Shown here one piece after another: positions 31,575-40,637 of a DNA stretch of 64,000 nucleotides. How positions within the stretch are numbered: the first letter of the stretch is position 1; each line of letters opens with the position of its first letter. The notes under the pieces were generated by a model, which was not told the origin of the DNA, did no database searches, and was given only the letters and a program-made list of their open reading frames with translations. The position numbers and the translations under genes are program-made. The stretch lies in contig NZ_LIVT01000001.1 of the NCBI RefSeq assembly GCF_001905905.1, forward strand, positions 372,001 through 436,000. Direction: 5' to 3'. This DNA comes from Streptomyces sp. CB02366. Its GTDB lineage: Bacteria; Actinomycetota; Actinomycetes; Streptomycetales; Streptomycetaceae.

Positions 31575-32473
31575 GCCGCGCCCCCTTCGACGCCCGGGAC
31601 GCCCGCGAACAGGTCGCTCTCGCGCTCCGGCGCGGCCACCCCGCGTTCGCCGCGCACCAGTTGGTAGCACTCGGTGGTCAGCAGCGGCTGGCCGAGATCG
31701 TTGGAGAGGGCGAAGAAGGGCCCGTCGACCACGATCTGGGTGGCGTGGGCGCGCATCGCCGCCGCCTTCGCCCCGGCGTACGCCGATCCGTCGATCTCCG
31801 CGGTGATGTGCTCCCCGTCCGTCACGCCCGGCACGTCGTCCACGGCGGCGATGCCCGGGAAGGCGCCCGGCGCGGTCGTGCGCAGCCGGTCGAAGGCGGC
31901 CTCCACCACCTCGCGCTCCACCCGGTTCCAGTAGATCTTCGCGACGGTGTGCGGTGCGCCGGCGCCGTGCGCCGGGTCGGCGGCCAGGTCGGCGGCGCGC
32001 ATCGCGACCCGGTGGGCCTGGATGTGGTCGGGGTGGCCGTAGCCGCCGTCCGGGTCGTAGGCGACCAGGACCTGGGGGCGGACCTCGCGGATCACCTCGA
32101 CGAGGTGGGCCGCCGCCTCGTCCACCGGGGCGGACCAGAAGGAGCCGGGGCGGTCGTTCTGTTCGGCGCCCATCATGCCGGAGTCCCGGTAGCGGCCCGC
32201 GCCGCCGAGGAACCGGTGGTCGGCGACGCCGAGCTCCCGCATCGCCGCGGCCAGTTCGCCGACGCGGTGCGGGCCGAGGGCGTCGTCCCGGTCGGCGGCG
32301 AGGTGGGCGAGCGCGGGCGGGATGACCTCGCCCTCCTCGCCGAGCGTGCACGTCACCAGGGTGACGTGGACGCCCTCGGCCGCGTACCTGGCCATCGTGG
32401 CGCCGTTGTTGATCGACTCGTCGTCGGGGTGCGCGTGCACCAGCAGCAGACGGCGGGCGGGGAGGTCCTTCAT
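31571..32473 (-). CDS. mshB: MshB, GlcNAc-inositol deacetylase of mycothiol biosynthesis
   Basis: Removes acetate from GlcNAc-Ins to give GlcN-Ins, the second enzymatic stage of mycothiol synthesis after MshA. The 300-residue LmbE-family zinc hydrolase has [20 protein letters not shown] with zinc ligands His15 and Asp18 (counted from this start) and the second His motif [12 protein letters not shown]. The aspartate general base is within the HPDDE motif. The ATG at 32473 has only a weak ribosome site. It is coupled to the downstream membrane protein. The gene corresponds to Rv1170, in the same chromosomal neighbourhood as typA and fdxC. Confidence 0.92.
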   Translation of the reverse strand: MKDLPARRLLLVHAHPDDESINNGATMARYAAEGVHVTLVTCTLGEEGEVIPPALAHLAADRDDALGPHRVGELAAAMRELGVADHRFLGGAGRYRDSGMMGAEQNDRPGSFWSAPVDEAAAHLVEVIREVRPQVLVAYDPDGGYGHPDHIQAHRVAMRAADLAADPAHGAGAPHTVAKIYWNRVEREVVEAAFDRLRTTAPGAFPGIAAVDDVPGVTDGEHITAEIDGSAYAGAKAAAMRAHATQIVVDGPFFALSNDLGQPLLTTECYQLVRGERGVAAPERESDLFAGVPGVEGGAA

Positions 32474-32550
32474 GGGGACCACCCTACGAGCCCCGGAGGG
32501 CCGCCGGTGACCTCCGCCCCCGGCCGGCGCCCCGCCCCCGCGACCGCCGG

Positions 32551-32745
32551 TCAGAACTTGATGCTGCTGATCATCCCCGCCACGTTGCTCGTCAGATCGG
32601 AGATGGTGGGCGCGACGGACGAGCTCGCGATGTAGAACCCGAGCAGCATGCAGACCACCGCGTGACCTCCCTTCAGTCCGGATTTCCGGATCAGCAGGAA
32701 GACGATGATCGCCAGCAGCACTACCGCCGAAATCGAGAGCGCCAC
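32551..32745 (-). CDS. 64-aa two-helix membrane protein
   Basis: Starts at GTG 32745 with GGAGGTG 8 bases upstream, a strong ribosome site for such a small gene. Residues 3-19 ([17 protein letters not shown]) and about 27-42 ([20 protein letters not shown]) are hydrophobic and joined by a basic turn (RKSGLKGG). The tail [17 protein letters not shown] is amphipathic. I do not recognise a family; similar small proteins occur near conjugative elements and in Streptomyces chromosomes. It is 77 bases upstream of mshB on the same strand and divergent from the S9 peptidase. Confidence 0.8.
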   Translation of the reverse strand: MALSISAVVLLAIIVFLLIRKSGLKGGHAVVCMLLGFYIASSSVAPTISDLTSNVAGMISSIKF

Positions 32746-32913
32746 GGCGGTTCACCTCCATCGGTACGTTCGGACGGTCGGAACGGGGGTACACGCTCGG
32801 CTGGTACCTACCCACCGAGCGCTACGGATCATAACTATCCGTGCCAACGCATTGGTCGGGGCACAGCAGCACGAGGGGCGCACGAGCCGGTCCGCGCGGC
32901 TAGGTTCGGTGCC

Positions 32914-35040
32914 ATGACCTCGCAGAAGCTGTCCTTTCCCCGCCAACAGGCACGCACCCAGCGCTTCACTCTCGGCGCACCCCGCGCCTTCACCGTCTCA
33001 CCGGATGAGACGCGGGTGATCTTCCTGCGGTCCGCCTCCGGGACGGACCGGACCAACCGGCTCTGGGTGCTCGACCCGGAGACCGGCGAGGAGCGGATCG
33101 CCGCCGATCCCGAAGCCCTGCTGGGCGGTTCGGCCGAGAGGCTGTCGGCGCAGGAGCGGGCCCGGCGGGAGCGGACCCGCGAGGGTTCGTCGGGCATCGT
33201 CTCCTACGCGGTGGACGCGGCGGCGGAGTTGGCCGCCTTCGCCCTGTCCGGAAAGGTGTACGTGGCCGAGCTGCGGGCCGGGACCGCGCGGGCGCTGCCG
33301 GTGCCGGGCCCGGCGATCGACCCCCGCCCGTCCCCCGACGGGCGGCACGTCGCGTACGCGGCCAAGGGCGCGTTGCGGGTCGTCGGCGCGGACGGCGGGG
33401 GCGACCGGGCGCTGGCCGAACCGGAGGGCCCCGGGGTCGCCTACGGCCTGGCCGAGTTCATCGCGGCCGAGGAGATGCACCGGTACCGGGGGTTCTGGTG
33501 GTCGCCGGAGTCGGACCGGCTGCTGGTGGCGCGGGCCGACGACAGCCCCGTACAGCGCTGGTACATCGCCGATCCGGCCCACCCCGAGCGCAAGCCTGCC
33601 GAGGTCGCCTACCCGGCGGCGGGAACGCCCAACGCCGAGGTGCGGCTCTTCGTCGTGGACCTGGAGGGTTCCCGTACCGAAGTGGACTGGGACCGGGCGG
33701 CGTTCCCGTACCTGGCGCAGGTCCACTGGTCGGCCGCGGGCGCTCCGCTGCTGCTGGTGCAGGCCCGGGACCAGCGCAGCCAGCGGTACCTGGCGGTGGA
33801 TCCGGAGACCGGTGCGACCCGGACCGTCCATGTCGACGAGGACCCGGTGTGGCTGGATCTTTTCCCCGGAGTGCCCGCGTGGGCGCCGGACGGGCGGCTC
33901 GTGCGGATCGTCGACGAGGGCGGCGCGCGGGCGCTGGCGGTCGGGGACCGGCTGCTCACCGGCTCGCAGCTGCACGTCCAGTCGGTGCTGGACATCGGGG
34001 AGTCGGACATCCTCGTCTCGGCGGTGGCCGGTGAGGACGCGGTCGAACCGGAGATCGGGCAGATCCATGTGTACCGGGTGAACGAGCTGGGAATCGAGCG
34101 GATTTCCGAAGGGGTGGGTGTGCACTCCGCGGTCCGCTCGGGCGCTCTGTCGGTCGTGGTCTCGGCCGTCCCAGAGGAGCCCGCGGCCGCCGCGTGGGTG
34201 GTGCGCGACGGCAGGCGGCTGACGCGGATCGCGAGCCACGCGCAGGAGCCGGTGGTCTCGGCCCGGGTGACCCTCACCGAGGGGGGCGCACGGCGAATTC
34301 CGTGCGCCGTGCTGCTTCCGTCGGACTACCGGGAGGAGGACGGTCCCCTTCCGGTCCTGATGGACCCGTACGGCGGTCCGCACGGCCGCCGGGTGGTCGC
34401 CGCCCACAACGCGCACCTGACGTCGCAGTGGTTCGCGGACCAGGGCTTCGCGGTGGTCGTGGCGGACGGGCGGGGGGCGCCGGGCCGTTCGCCCGCCTGG
34501 GAGAAGGCCGTACGGGACAACCTCGTGCTCACCATGGAGGACCAGGTCGAGGCGTTGCACGGGCTGGCGGACCGCTTCCCGCTCGACCTGTCCCGGGTGG
34601 CGATCCGGGGCTGGTCCTTCGGCGGATACCTGGCCGGGCTCGCGGTGCTGCGGCGGCCCGACGTCTTCCACGCGGCGGTCGTGGGCGCTCCGGTGACGGA
34701 CCAGCGGCTGTACGACACCCACTACACCGAGCGCTATCTCGGGGATCCGGCGGAGCAGCCGGAGGTGTACGCGTACAACTCGCTGCTCACCGACGACGGG
34801 CTCTCCGAACCGGCCGCCGAGGTCCGGCCGATGATGATCGTGCACGGCCTGGCCGACGACAACGTGGTGGTCGCCCACGCCCTGCGGCTCTCCTCGGCGC
34901 TGCTGGCGGCCGGGCGTCCGCACGAGGTGCTGCCGCTGAGCGGGGTGACGCACATGACGCCGCAGGAGCAGGTCGCGGAGAACCTGCTCCTGCTCCAGGT
35001 GGACTTCCTCAAGCGGTCGCTGGGGATGACGGGGGCCTGA
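32914..35040 (+). CDS. S9 family prolyl oligopeptidase (DPP IV-like)
   Basis: A 708-residue serine peptidase. The N-terminal part (about 1-430) is a beta-propeller of DPP IV type with GLAEFIAAEEMHRYRGFWWS, including the double-Glu pair that binds the peptide N-terminus in dipeptidyl peptidases. The C-terminal alpha/beta hydrolase domain has the nucleophile in GWSFGGYLAG (about 570), the Asp in GLADDNVVVAHA and the His in GVTHMTPQ. I see no signal peptide, so it is probably cytoplasmic and may degrade imported peptides. The nearby oligopeptide importers fit this, although they are transcribed separately. The ATG at 32914 lacks a strong ribosome site. Confidence 0.9.
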   Translation: MTSQKLSFPRQQARTQRFTLGAPRAFTVSPDETRVIFLRSASGTDRTNRLWVLDPETGEERIAADPEALLGGSAERLSAQERARRERTREGSSGIVSYAVDAAAELAAFALSGKVYVAELRAGTARALPVPGPAIDPRPSPDGRHVAYAAKGALRVVGADGGGDRALAEPEGPGVAYGLAEFIAAEEMHRYRGFWWSPESDRLLVARADDSPVQRWYIADPAHPERKPAEVAYPAAGTPNAEVRLFVVDLEGSRTEVDWDRAAFPYLAQVHWSAAGAPLLLVQARDQRSQRYLAVDPETGATRTVHVDEDPVWLDLFPGVPAWAPDGRLVRIVDEGGARALAVGDRLLTGSQLHVQSVLDIGESDILVSAVAGEDAVEPEIGQIHVYRVNELGIERISEGVGVHSAVRSGALSVVVSAVPEEPAAAAWVVRDGRRLTRIASHAQEPVVSARVTLTEGGARRIPCAVLLPSDYREEDGPLPVLMDPYGGPHGRRVVAAHNAHLTSQWFADQGFAVVVADGRGAPGRSPAWEKAVRDNLVLTMEDQVEALHGLADRFPLDLSRVAIRGWSFGGYLAGLAVLRRPDVFHAAVVGAPVTDQRLYDTHYTERYLGDPAEQPEVYAYNSLLTDDGLSEPAAEVRPMMIVHGLADDNVVVAHALRLSSALLAAGRPHEVLPLSGVTHMTPQEQVAENLLLLQVDFLKRSLGMTGA

Positions 35041-35063
35041 GCGGCGCCCTCCCCGTCACCGGC

Positions 35064-36125
35064 TCACCAGCGGGGCGGCGGGGAGGAGGGCGGCGGCGGC
35101 CCGAAGCCGCCGCCCTGCGCGGGGCCGAAGCCGGGCGCCGGGGCGGGCGGCTGCCAGGGGGCCTGCTGTCCCGGCACGCCCGGGGGCTGGGCGCCCCAGG
35201 GACCTGGCCCGCCCCACGGGCCCGGGAGGCCGCCGGAGGACCGGTCGGCGCCCGCGCGGGCGAGCAGGGCGATCACGACGGGCCCGACCAGGAGCGAGCT
35301 GACGAAGCTCAGGAGGTTCAGCTGGTGCTCGACGGCGAGGTCGAAGAACCGCTCGTGCATATCGAAGTGGATCATGCGCGTCACGCCCAGCACGCCGGAG
35401 CAGAACACGAACCCGCCCGCGAACAGGCCGAGCGGACGCGCGTGGACCGCCCCGGCGACCGCGCTCACGGCCGCCGCCAGGAAGACCAGGACGGTGGCGG
35501 CGGTGACCCAGCCGGGCGGCCCCTCGGTCAGGGGGAGGGCCAGGGACTTGCCGCCGATGAACCAGGCGGGGTACAGCCCGGACGGGAAGACGAACGGCTG
35601 CCGGATCTCCCAGGCCGTGAACAGCGCCGCCTGGAAGCCGAGCAGCAGGAAGACGGCGACCCCGGCGCCGCGCCCCGGTCCTGTGGGCCGGGGCACGCCC
35701 TCGGGCACCGGGCGGCGGCCCACCGTTCCCACGACGACCAGGGCGAGCCCGGCCGCCAGGACGGCGTACGTGCTCATCAGCGCCCGGTCGCGCAGCTCCT
35801 CGGGGGCCGGGGCGTCGGCGATGAGCCAGACGCCGGGCAGCCGCAGGACGAAGGTGAGGACGCCCGTGACGACCAGGACCGACGCGGCGGCGGAACGCAG
35901 GACCGCCACCCCGGCCACCGCGTAGGCGACCAGCAGGACGAAGCTGGTCGCCGAGGTCGTGGGCCGCATCGCGTCCCGGAGGTTTCCGGTGCCCGTCCAG
36001 TACTCCCAGACCGGCTCCGGGCTCCCGGCCGCCCGGAGGTCCCGGACGATCCAGGCGATGATGACGAGTGCCGGCAGCGCGCACAGGACGGCGCCGGTGA
36101 TTCTTGCTCCCCGTGTAAGTGTCAC
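35064..36125 (-). CDS. Polytopic membrane protein with Pro/Gly-rich tail
   Basis: A 353-residue protein with about seven hydrophobic helices (first GAVLCALPALVIIAWIV; others ATSFVLLVAYAVAGVAVL, GVAVFLLLGFQAALF, WVTAATVLVFLAAAVSAVA, LNLLSFVSSLLVGPVVIALL). A C-terminal cytoplasmic tail of about 65 residues is rich in Pro, Gly and Trp (PGPWGGPGPWG). No transporter or enzyme motif is recognised. The GTG at 36125 has GGAG 10 bases upstream. It is convergent with the S9 peptidase (23-base gap) and separated from the importer operon by a hairpin. Confidence 0.75.
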   Translation of the reverse strand: MTLTRGARITGAVLCALPALVIIAWIVRDLRAAGSPEPVWEYWTGTGNLRDAMRPTTSATSFVLLVAYAVAGVAVLRSAAASVLVVTGVLTFVLRLPGVWLIADAPAPEELRDRALMSTYAVLAAGLALVVVGTVGRRPVPEGVPRPTGPGRGAGVAVFLLLGFQAALFTAWEIRQPFVFPSGLYPAWFIGGKSLALPLTEGPPGWVTAATVLVFLAAAVSAVAGAVHARPLGLFAGGFVFCSGVLGVTRMIHFDMHERFFDLAVEHQLNLLSFVSSLLVGPVVIALLARAGADRSSGGLPGPWGGPGPWGAQPPGVPGQQAPWQPPAPAPGFGPAQGGGFGPPPPSSPPPRW

Positions 36126-36245
36126 CCGGCGATACTCCACGGTGCCGGCCCAGTGGACAAGGGCGTTCGGGGAGCGGGGCGGGGAGCGTGCGGCCGGGGC
36201 GGTGCGCGTCGGTCCGGCCGAGGGCGGCGCGGCGGGAGCGGGCGA

Positions 36246-36278
36246 CCGGCCGGAGCGACAGGACGGCGCTCCGGCCGG
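36246..36278 (-). terminator. 12-bp stem-loop after the second importer operon
   Basis: Bases 36246-36257 pair exactly with 36267-36278 around a 9-base loop. It lies 102 bases beyond the stop of the last ABC gene and before the start of the membrane protein at 36125. Confidence 0.6.
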
Positions 36279-36379
36279 ACCACGGCACCCGCACGGCCGC
36301 ACGCCGTCCAGCATGGGGCATTGGTATGTCGGTGCGGTGTCGGCCGGGTTTCCCGCCTGTCAACGCTCCTGACGCCGCC

Positions 36380-37630
36380 TCACGGAGCCCCCTCCTCCCC
36401 GGCCCCGGGCTTCTCCCACCCCTCCGGCCCCGGGGCCCCCTCCCCCGGCCGCTCGCCCGTCGCCGGCCCCGGGTCCTCCCGCTCGCCCTCCGGCGGCACC
36501 ACCCGCTTCTCCTCCGCGAAGTGGCACGCGGAGTCGTGGCGGGCGGGGGTGTCGGACAGCCGGAACTCCGCGGGCACCGCCAGCAGCGGCACCTCCAGCT
36601 CGCACCGCTCCCGCGCCTTCCAGCACCGGGTGCGGAACCGGCAGCCCGAGGGGATGTTGGCGGGCGAGGGCACGTCGCCGTGCAGGATGATCCGTTCCCG
36701 GTGCTCCCGGGCGCTCGGGTCCGGTACGGGGACGGCGGACAGCAGCGCCTGGGTGTACGGGTGGGTGGGGTGGTCGTAGATCTCCGCGTCGGTGCCGATC
36801 TCCACGATCCGGCCGAGGTACATCACGCCGACCCGGTCGGAGATGTGGCGGACGATCGAGAGGTCGTGCGCGATGAAGACGAAGCTGAGGTTGAACTCGG
36901 CCTGGAGCCGGTCCAGCAGGTTGACCACCTGGGCCTGTACGGAGACGTCGAGCGCGGAGACCGGTTCGTCGGCGACGATGATCTCCGGGTTGAGCGCGAG
37001 GCCGCGGGCGATGCCGATGCGCTGGCGCTGGCCGCCGGAGAACTGGTGCGGATAGCGGTTGATGTACTCCGGGTTGAGCCCGACGACGTCCAGCAGGTCC
37101 TGCACCTTCTGCCGCCGGCTGCCCTTGGGGGCGACCTCGGGGTGGATCTCGTACGGTTCCCCGATGATGTCGCCGACCGTCATCCGCGGGTTCAGCGACG
37201 TGTACGGGTCCTGGAACACCATCTGGATGTTGCGGCGCACGGCCTTCAGCGCACGGCCGGAGAGCCGGGAGATGTCCTCCCCCTTGTAGCGGATCGCCCC
37301 GGCGGTGGGGTGCTCCAGGTGGACGAGCATCCTGGCGACGGTCGACTTGCCGCAGCCGGACTCCCCCACGATGCCGAGCGTCTCGCCCGCGTGCAGGTCG
37401 AAGTCGACGCCGTCGACGGCCTTGACCGCGCCGATCTGCCGTTTGACGAGGATGCCCTGGGTGAGCGGGTAGTGCTTGGCGAGGCCGCGCACCTGGAGGA
37501 TCGGGTCGCCCTCGGCGTACGGGGAGGCGGCGTCCTCCCGGGCCTCGGACAGCAGGGTCGAGCCGCCGCGCCCGCCGGCCGCCCCGCGTCCGCCGCCCGC
37601 CTTGGCGCTCCCGTCGCGGTCAGCGTGCAT
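36380..37630 (-). CDS. Oligopeptide ABC importer ATPase, DppF/OppF type (operon 2)
   Basis: A 416-residue ATP-binding subunit: Walker [11 protein letters not shown]-loop [20 protein letters not shown], signature [20 protein letters not shown], Walker [13 protein letters not shown] and the switch His in [14 protein letters not shown]. After the ATPase domain comes the oligopeptide-transporter C-terminal domain ([19 protein letters not shown]) with Cys residues in [17 protein letters not shown], a possible Fe-S site as found in the mycobacterial Dpp importer. Both ends carry extra low-complexity residues. The ATG at 37630 overlaps the end of the DppD-type gene by 11 bases. Last gene of operon 2. 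Confidence 0.92.
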   Translation of the reverse strand: MHADRDGSAKAGGGRGAAGGRGGSTLLSEAREDAASPYAEGDPILQVRGLAKHYPLTQGILVKRQIGAVKAVDGVDFDLHAGETLGIVGESGCGKSTVARMLVHLEHPTAGAIRYKGEDISRLSGRALKAVRRNIQMVFQDPYTSLNPRMTVGDIIGEPYEIHPEVAPKGSRRQKVQDLLDVVGLNPEYINRYPHQFSGGQRQRIGIARGLALNPEIIVADEPVSALDVSVQAQVVNLLDRLQAEFNLSFVFIAHDLSIVRHISDRVGVMYLGRIVEIGTDAEIYDHPTHPYTQALLSAVPVPDPSAREHRERIILHGDVPSPANIPSGCRFRTRCWKARERCELEVPLLAVPAEFRLSDTPARHDSACHFAEEKRVVPPEGEREDPGPATGERPGEGAPGPEGWEKPGAGEEGAP

Positions 37631-38597
37631 CGAGCGTCTCCTTCCAGAAGTGGCAGGCGCTGCGGCGCCGCTCGTCGACCTCGTAGAGCGGCGGCACGTC
37701 CGTCCGGCACACGTCCCGGGCGATGGGGCAGCGCGGGTTGAAGGCGCAGCCCGGCGGGATGCGGGTGAGGTTGGGCGGCAGGCCCTTGATCGCGTACAGC
37801 TCCCGGCCCTTCTGGTCCAGGCGCGGGATCGATTTCAGGAGGCCCTTGGTGTACGGGTGGGCGGGGGCCCGGTAGATCTCGTGCACGGGGGCCGTCTCGA
37901 CGATGCGGCCCGCGTACATCACGGCGATCTTGTCGGCCACGTCGGCGACGACGCCGAGGTCGTGGGTGATCAGGATCAGGCCCATGTTGTACTCGCGCTG
38001 GAGTTCGGCGAGGAGGTCCATGACCTGGGCCTGGACCGTCACGTCGAGCGCGGTGGTCGGCTCGTCCGCGATGATCAGGGACGGTTCCAGGGCCATCGCC
38101 ATGGCGATCATGATGCGCTGGCGCATGCCGCCGGAGAACTGGTGCGGGTACTGGCCGACCCGCTCCTTGGCGGCGGGGATGCGCACCCGGTCCATCAGCT
38201 CGATGGACTTGGCCCTGGCGTCCTTGCGGGACATCCCCCGGTGCACGACGAACATCTCGCCGAGCTGCTGGCCCACGGTGAGGACCGGGTTCAGCGAGGA
38301 GAGGGCGTCCTGGAAGATCATGGCCATCTCCTGGCCCCGGATCTTCCGGCGCTCCTCCGGCTTGAGCTTCAGCAGGTCCTGGCCCTTGAAGAGGATCTCC
38401 CCGCCGGCGATCCTCCCCGGCGGCATGTCGAGGATGCCCATGATCGCCTGTGCGGTGACGGACTTGCCGGAGCCGGACTCCCCGAGGACGGCCAGGGTCT
38501 CGCCCTCGGCGACCGCGTAGTCGACGCCGTTGACGGCCTTGGCGACGCCTTCGCGGGTGTGGAACTCCACGTGCAGATCGCGCACTTCGAGCAACAT
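37620..38597 (-). CDS. Oligopeptide ABC importer ATPase, DppD/OppD type (operon 2)
   Basis: A 325-residue ATP-binding subunit: DVEFHTREG-type start ([20 protein letters not shown]), Walker [10 protein letters not shown], signature [20 protein letters not shown] and Walker [14 protein letters not shown]. The C-terminal Cys set is PPGCAFNPRCPIARDVC, the arrangement reported to hold a 4Fe-4S cluster in mycobacterial DppD. The ATG is 13 bases after the permease stop. It pairs with the DppF-type subunit to energise one importer. The protein is closely similar to its counterpart at 43576-44634 across most of its length. Confidence 0.92.
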   Translation of the reverse strand: MLLEVRDLHVEFHTREGVAKAVNGVDYAVAEGETLAVLGESGSGKSVTAQAIMGILDMPPGRIAGGEILFKGQDLLKLKPEERRKIRGQEMAMIFQDALSSLNPVLTVGQQLGEMFVVHRGMSRKDARAKSIELMDRVRIPAAKERVGQYPHQFSGGMRQRIMIAMAMALEPSLIIADEPTTALDVTVQAQVMDLLAELQREYNMGLILITHDLGVVADVADKIAVMYAGRIVETAPVHEIYRAPAHPYTKGLLKSIPRLDQKGRELYAIKGLPPNLTRIPPGCAFNPRCPIARDVCRTDVPPLYEVDERRRSACHFWKETLDAR

Positions 38598-38610
38598 GGC
38601 AACCGGCTCC

Positions 38611-39588
38611 TCAGCGCAGCTTGGGGTCGAGGGCGTCGCGCACCGCGTCGCCGAGCATGATGAACGCGAGCACGGTGATCGCCAGCGCTCCGGCGGGCCA
38701 GAGCAGCATGTGCGGGGCGTTGCGGATGTAGTTGGCGGCGGCGGAGATGTCGATGCCCCAGGAGACGGCCGGGTCCTTCAGTCCGACGCCGAGGAAGGAG
38801 AGGGTCGCCTCCAGGGAGATGTACGTGCCGAGCGCGATGGTCGCCACGACGATGACGGGCGCGATGGCGTTCGGGGTGATGTGGCGCAGCATCATCCGGG
38901 AGTTGGAGGCGCCGAGGGCGCGGGCCGCCTGGACGTAGTCGTTCTGTTTGGCGGTGATGACCGAGCCGCGGGCGATGCGGGCGATCTGGGGCCAGCCGAG
39001 CAGGACGATGAAGCCGATGACGGGCCAGACGGTGGAGCTGGTGACGACGGAGAGGAAGACCAGGCCGCCGAGGACGACGGGGATGCCGAAGAAGACGTCG
39101 GTGAGGCGGGAGAGGATCGAGTCCCACCAGCCGCCGAAGAAGCCCGCGAGGCCGCCGAGCACACTGCCGAAGAGGGCGACGCCGAGGGTGGCGCAGACGC
39201 CCACGGTCACCGAGGTGCGGGTGCCGTACACGACCCGGGTGTAGACGTCGCGGCCCTGCGGGTCGAAGCCGAAGGGGTGGCCGGGCTCGGAGCCCTTCTG
39301 GGCGTCGTCCAGGTCGGCCTGGAGGGGGTCGCCGCTCGCGATGAGCGAGGGCCAGATGGAGATGATCACCAGGAAGAGGATGACCAGGGCGGAGATGATG
39401 AAGACCGGGTTGCGCCGCAGGTCGCGCCAGGCGTCCGACCAGAGGCTGCGGGGCTTTCCGGTGGGCCCGGAGCCGTCGGGGCCGCCGGGGTTCTTCTCCA
39501 GGCTGGCGCCCTCCTCCAGGGCGAGGTCCATCGGGCCACCGGTGCCCGCCGGGGAGATCGCTCCGTCCGATGACTGGGGCTCAGGCAT
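38611..39588 (-). CDS. Oligopeptide ABC importer permease, DppC/OppC type (operon 2)
   Basis: A 325-residue inner-membrane permease with an N-terminal cytoplasmic segment and the KPRSLWSDAWRDLRRNPVFI stretch before helix 1. The membrane helices include FIISALVILFLVIISI and GVCATLGVALFGSVLGGLAG. The permease loop that contacts the ATPase is AARALGASNSRMMLRHITPN. The start ATG (39588) overlaps the DppB-type stop by 8 bases. A single permease pair and two ATPases complete the importer. Function from family and gene order. Confidence 0.92.
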   Translation of the reverse strand: MPEPQSSDGAISPAGTGGPMDLALEEGASLEKNPGGPDGSGPTGKPRSLWSDAWRDLRRNPVFIISALVILFLVIISIWPSLIASGDPLQADLDDAQKGSEPGHPFGFDPQGRDVYTRVVYGTRTSVTVGVCATLGVALFGSVLGGLAGFFGGWWDSILSRLTDVFFGIPVVLGGLVFLSVVTSSTVWPVIGFIVLLGWPQIARIARGSVITAKQNDYVQAARALGASNSRMMLRHITPNAIAPVIVVATIALGTYISLEATLSFLGVGLKDPAVSWGIDISAAANYIRNAPHMLLWPAGALAITVLAFIMLGDAVRDALDPKLR

Positions 39589-40504
39589 AGCGGATCCTCG
39601 GGTCGAGTACGGCGTACAGGAGGTCGACGATCAGGTTGGCGGCCAGGAAGACCAGGACGAGGATCGTGACGAACCCGACGACGGTCTGGGAGTTCTGGCG
39701 CAGGATGCCCTGGTAGAGCTGGTAGCCGACGCCGTGGATGTTGAAGATCCGCTCGGTGACGATGGCCCCGCCCATGAGGGCCCCCACGTCGGTGCCGATG
39801 AAGGTGATGACGGGGATCAGCGAGTTGCGCAGCAGGTGCCGTACGACGACCCGGCGGCGGGGCAGCCCCTTGGCGACGGCGGTGCGGACGTAGTCGGCGC
39901 GGGCGTTCTCGGCGATCGAGGTGCGGGTGAGCCGGGTGACGTAGGCGAGCGAGACCGAGGCGAGGACCAGTCCGGGGACGAGCAGTTCGTCGAAGGCGGG
40001 GTCGGCGGAGACCGAGGGCTTGATGATGCCCCACTTGACGCCCAGGAGGAGCTGGAGCAGCAGGCCGGTGACGAAGGTCGGGACGGCGATGACGACCAGC
40101 GTGAGGATGAGGACGGTGGTGTCGACGGGGCGTCCGCGCCGCAGGCCGGTGACGACGCCGAGGCTGATGCCGATGACGACCTCGAAGACGATCGCGACGA
40201 TGGTGAGCCGGATCGTGATGGGGAAGGCCGTGGCCATCAGCTCGGTGACCTTCTGCCCGTTGAACGCGGTGCCGAAGTCGCCGGTGAACACGTTGCCCAT
40301 GTAGGTGAGGTATTGCTGCCACACCGGCTTGTCGAGGCCGAACTCGGAGCGCAGTCGGGCGGCGGTGGCCGGATCGCACTGGCGGTCGCCGCAGAGGCCG
40401 GCGATGGGGTCGCCCATCACGTTCACCATGAGGAAGATCAACAGCGTGGTGCCGAAGAAGACGGGGATCATCTGCAGCAGCCGCCGGATCACATAACGTC
40501 CCAT
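39581..40504 (-). CDS. Oligopeptide ABC importer permease, DppB/OppB type (operon 2)
   Basis: A 307-residue permease beginning MGRYVIRRLLQMIPVFFGTT, the standard DppB start, with six membrane helices. The ATPase-contact loop is AVAKGLPRRRVVVRHLLRN, followed by TFIGTDVGALMGGAIVTERI, both family hallmarks. Between residues 55 and 75 the loop CGDRQCDPATAARLRSEFG has two Cys residues not seen in the operon 1 copy. It follows the binding-protein gene by 133 bases, separated by a strong stem-loop. Confidence 0.92.
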   Translation of the reverse strand: MGRYVIRRLLQMIPVFFGTTLLIFLMVNVMGDPIAGLCGDRQCDPATAARLRSEFGLDKPVWQQYLTYMGNVFTGDFGTAFNGQKVTELMATAFPITIRLTIVAIVFEVVIGISLGVVTGLRRGRPVDTTVLILTLVVIAVPTFVTGLLLQLLLGVKWGIIKPSVSADPAFDELLVPGLVLASVSLAYVTRLTRTSIAENARADYVRTAVAKGLPRRRVVVRHLLRNSLIPVITFIGTDVGALMGGAIVTERIFNIHGVGYQLYQGILRQNSQTVVGFVTILVLVFLAANLIVDLLYAVLDPRIRYA

Positions 40505-40594
40505 GAGGGGCTCCGGGGGTCGGGGGGCGTCCTGTCGGCCTGGCCGGCCGGGCGCCCCCTGGGGACGAGCGGTACCGGGCAGGGGGTGCGGGGG

Positions 40595-40625
40595 CGCGGA
40601 CGGCCGGGCGTCCCGGCCGTCCGCG
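40595..40625 (-). terminator. Stem-loop between binding protein and permease genes (operon 2)
   Basis: Bases 40595-40608 pair exactly with 40612-40625 around a 3-base loop. It begins 13 bases past the binding-protein stop. Inside an operon it probably acts as an attenuator or mRNA stabiliser that keeps binding protein in excess. Confidence 0.75.
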
Positions 40626-40637
40626 TCGCTCAGCGCG

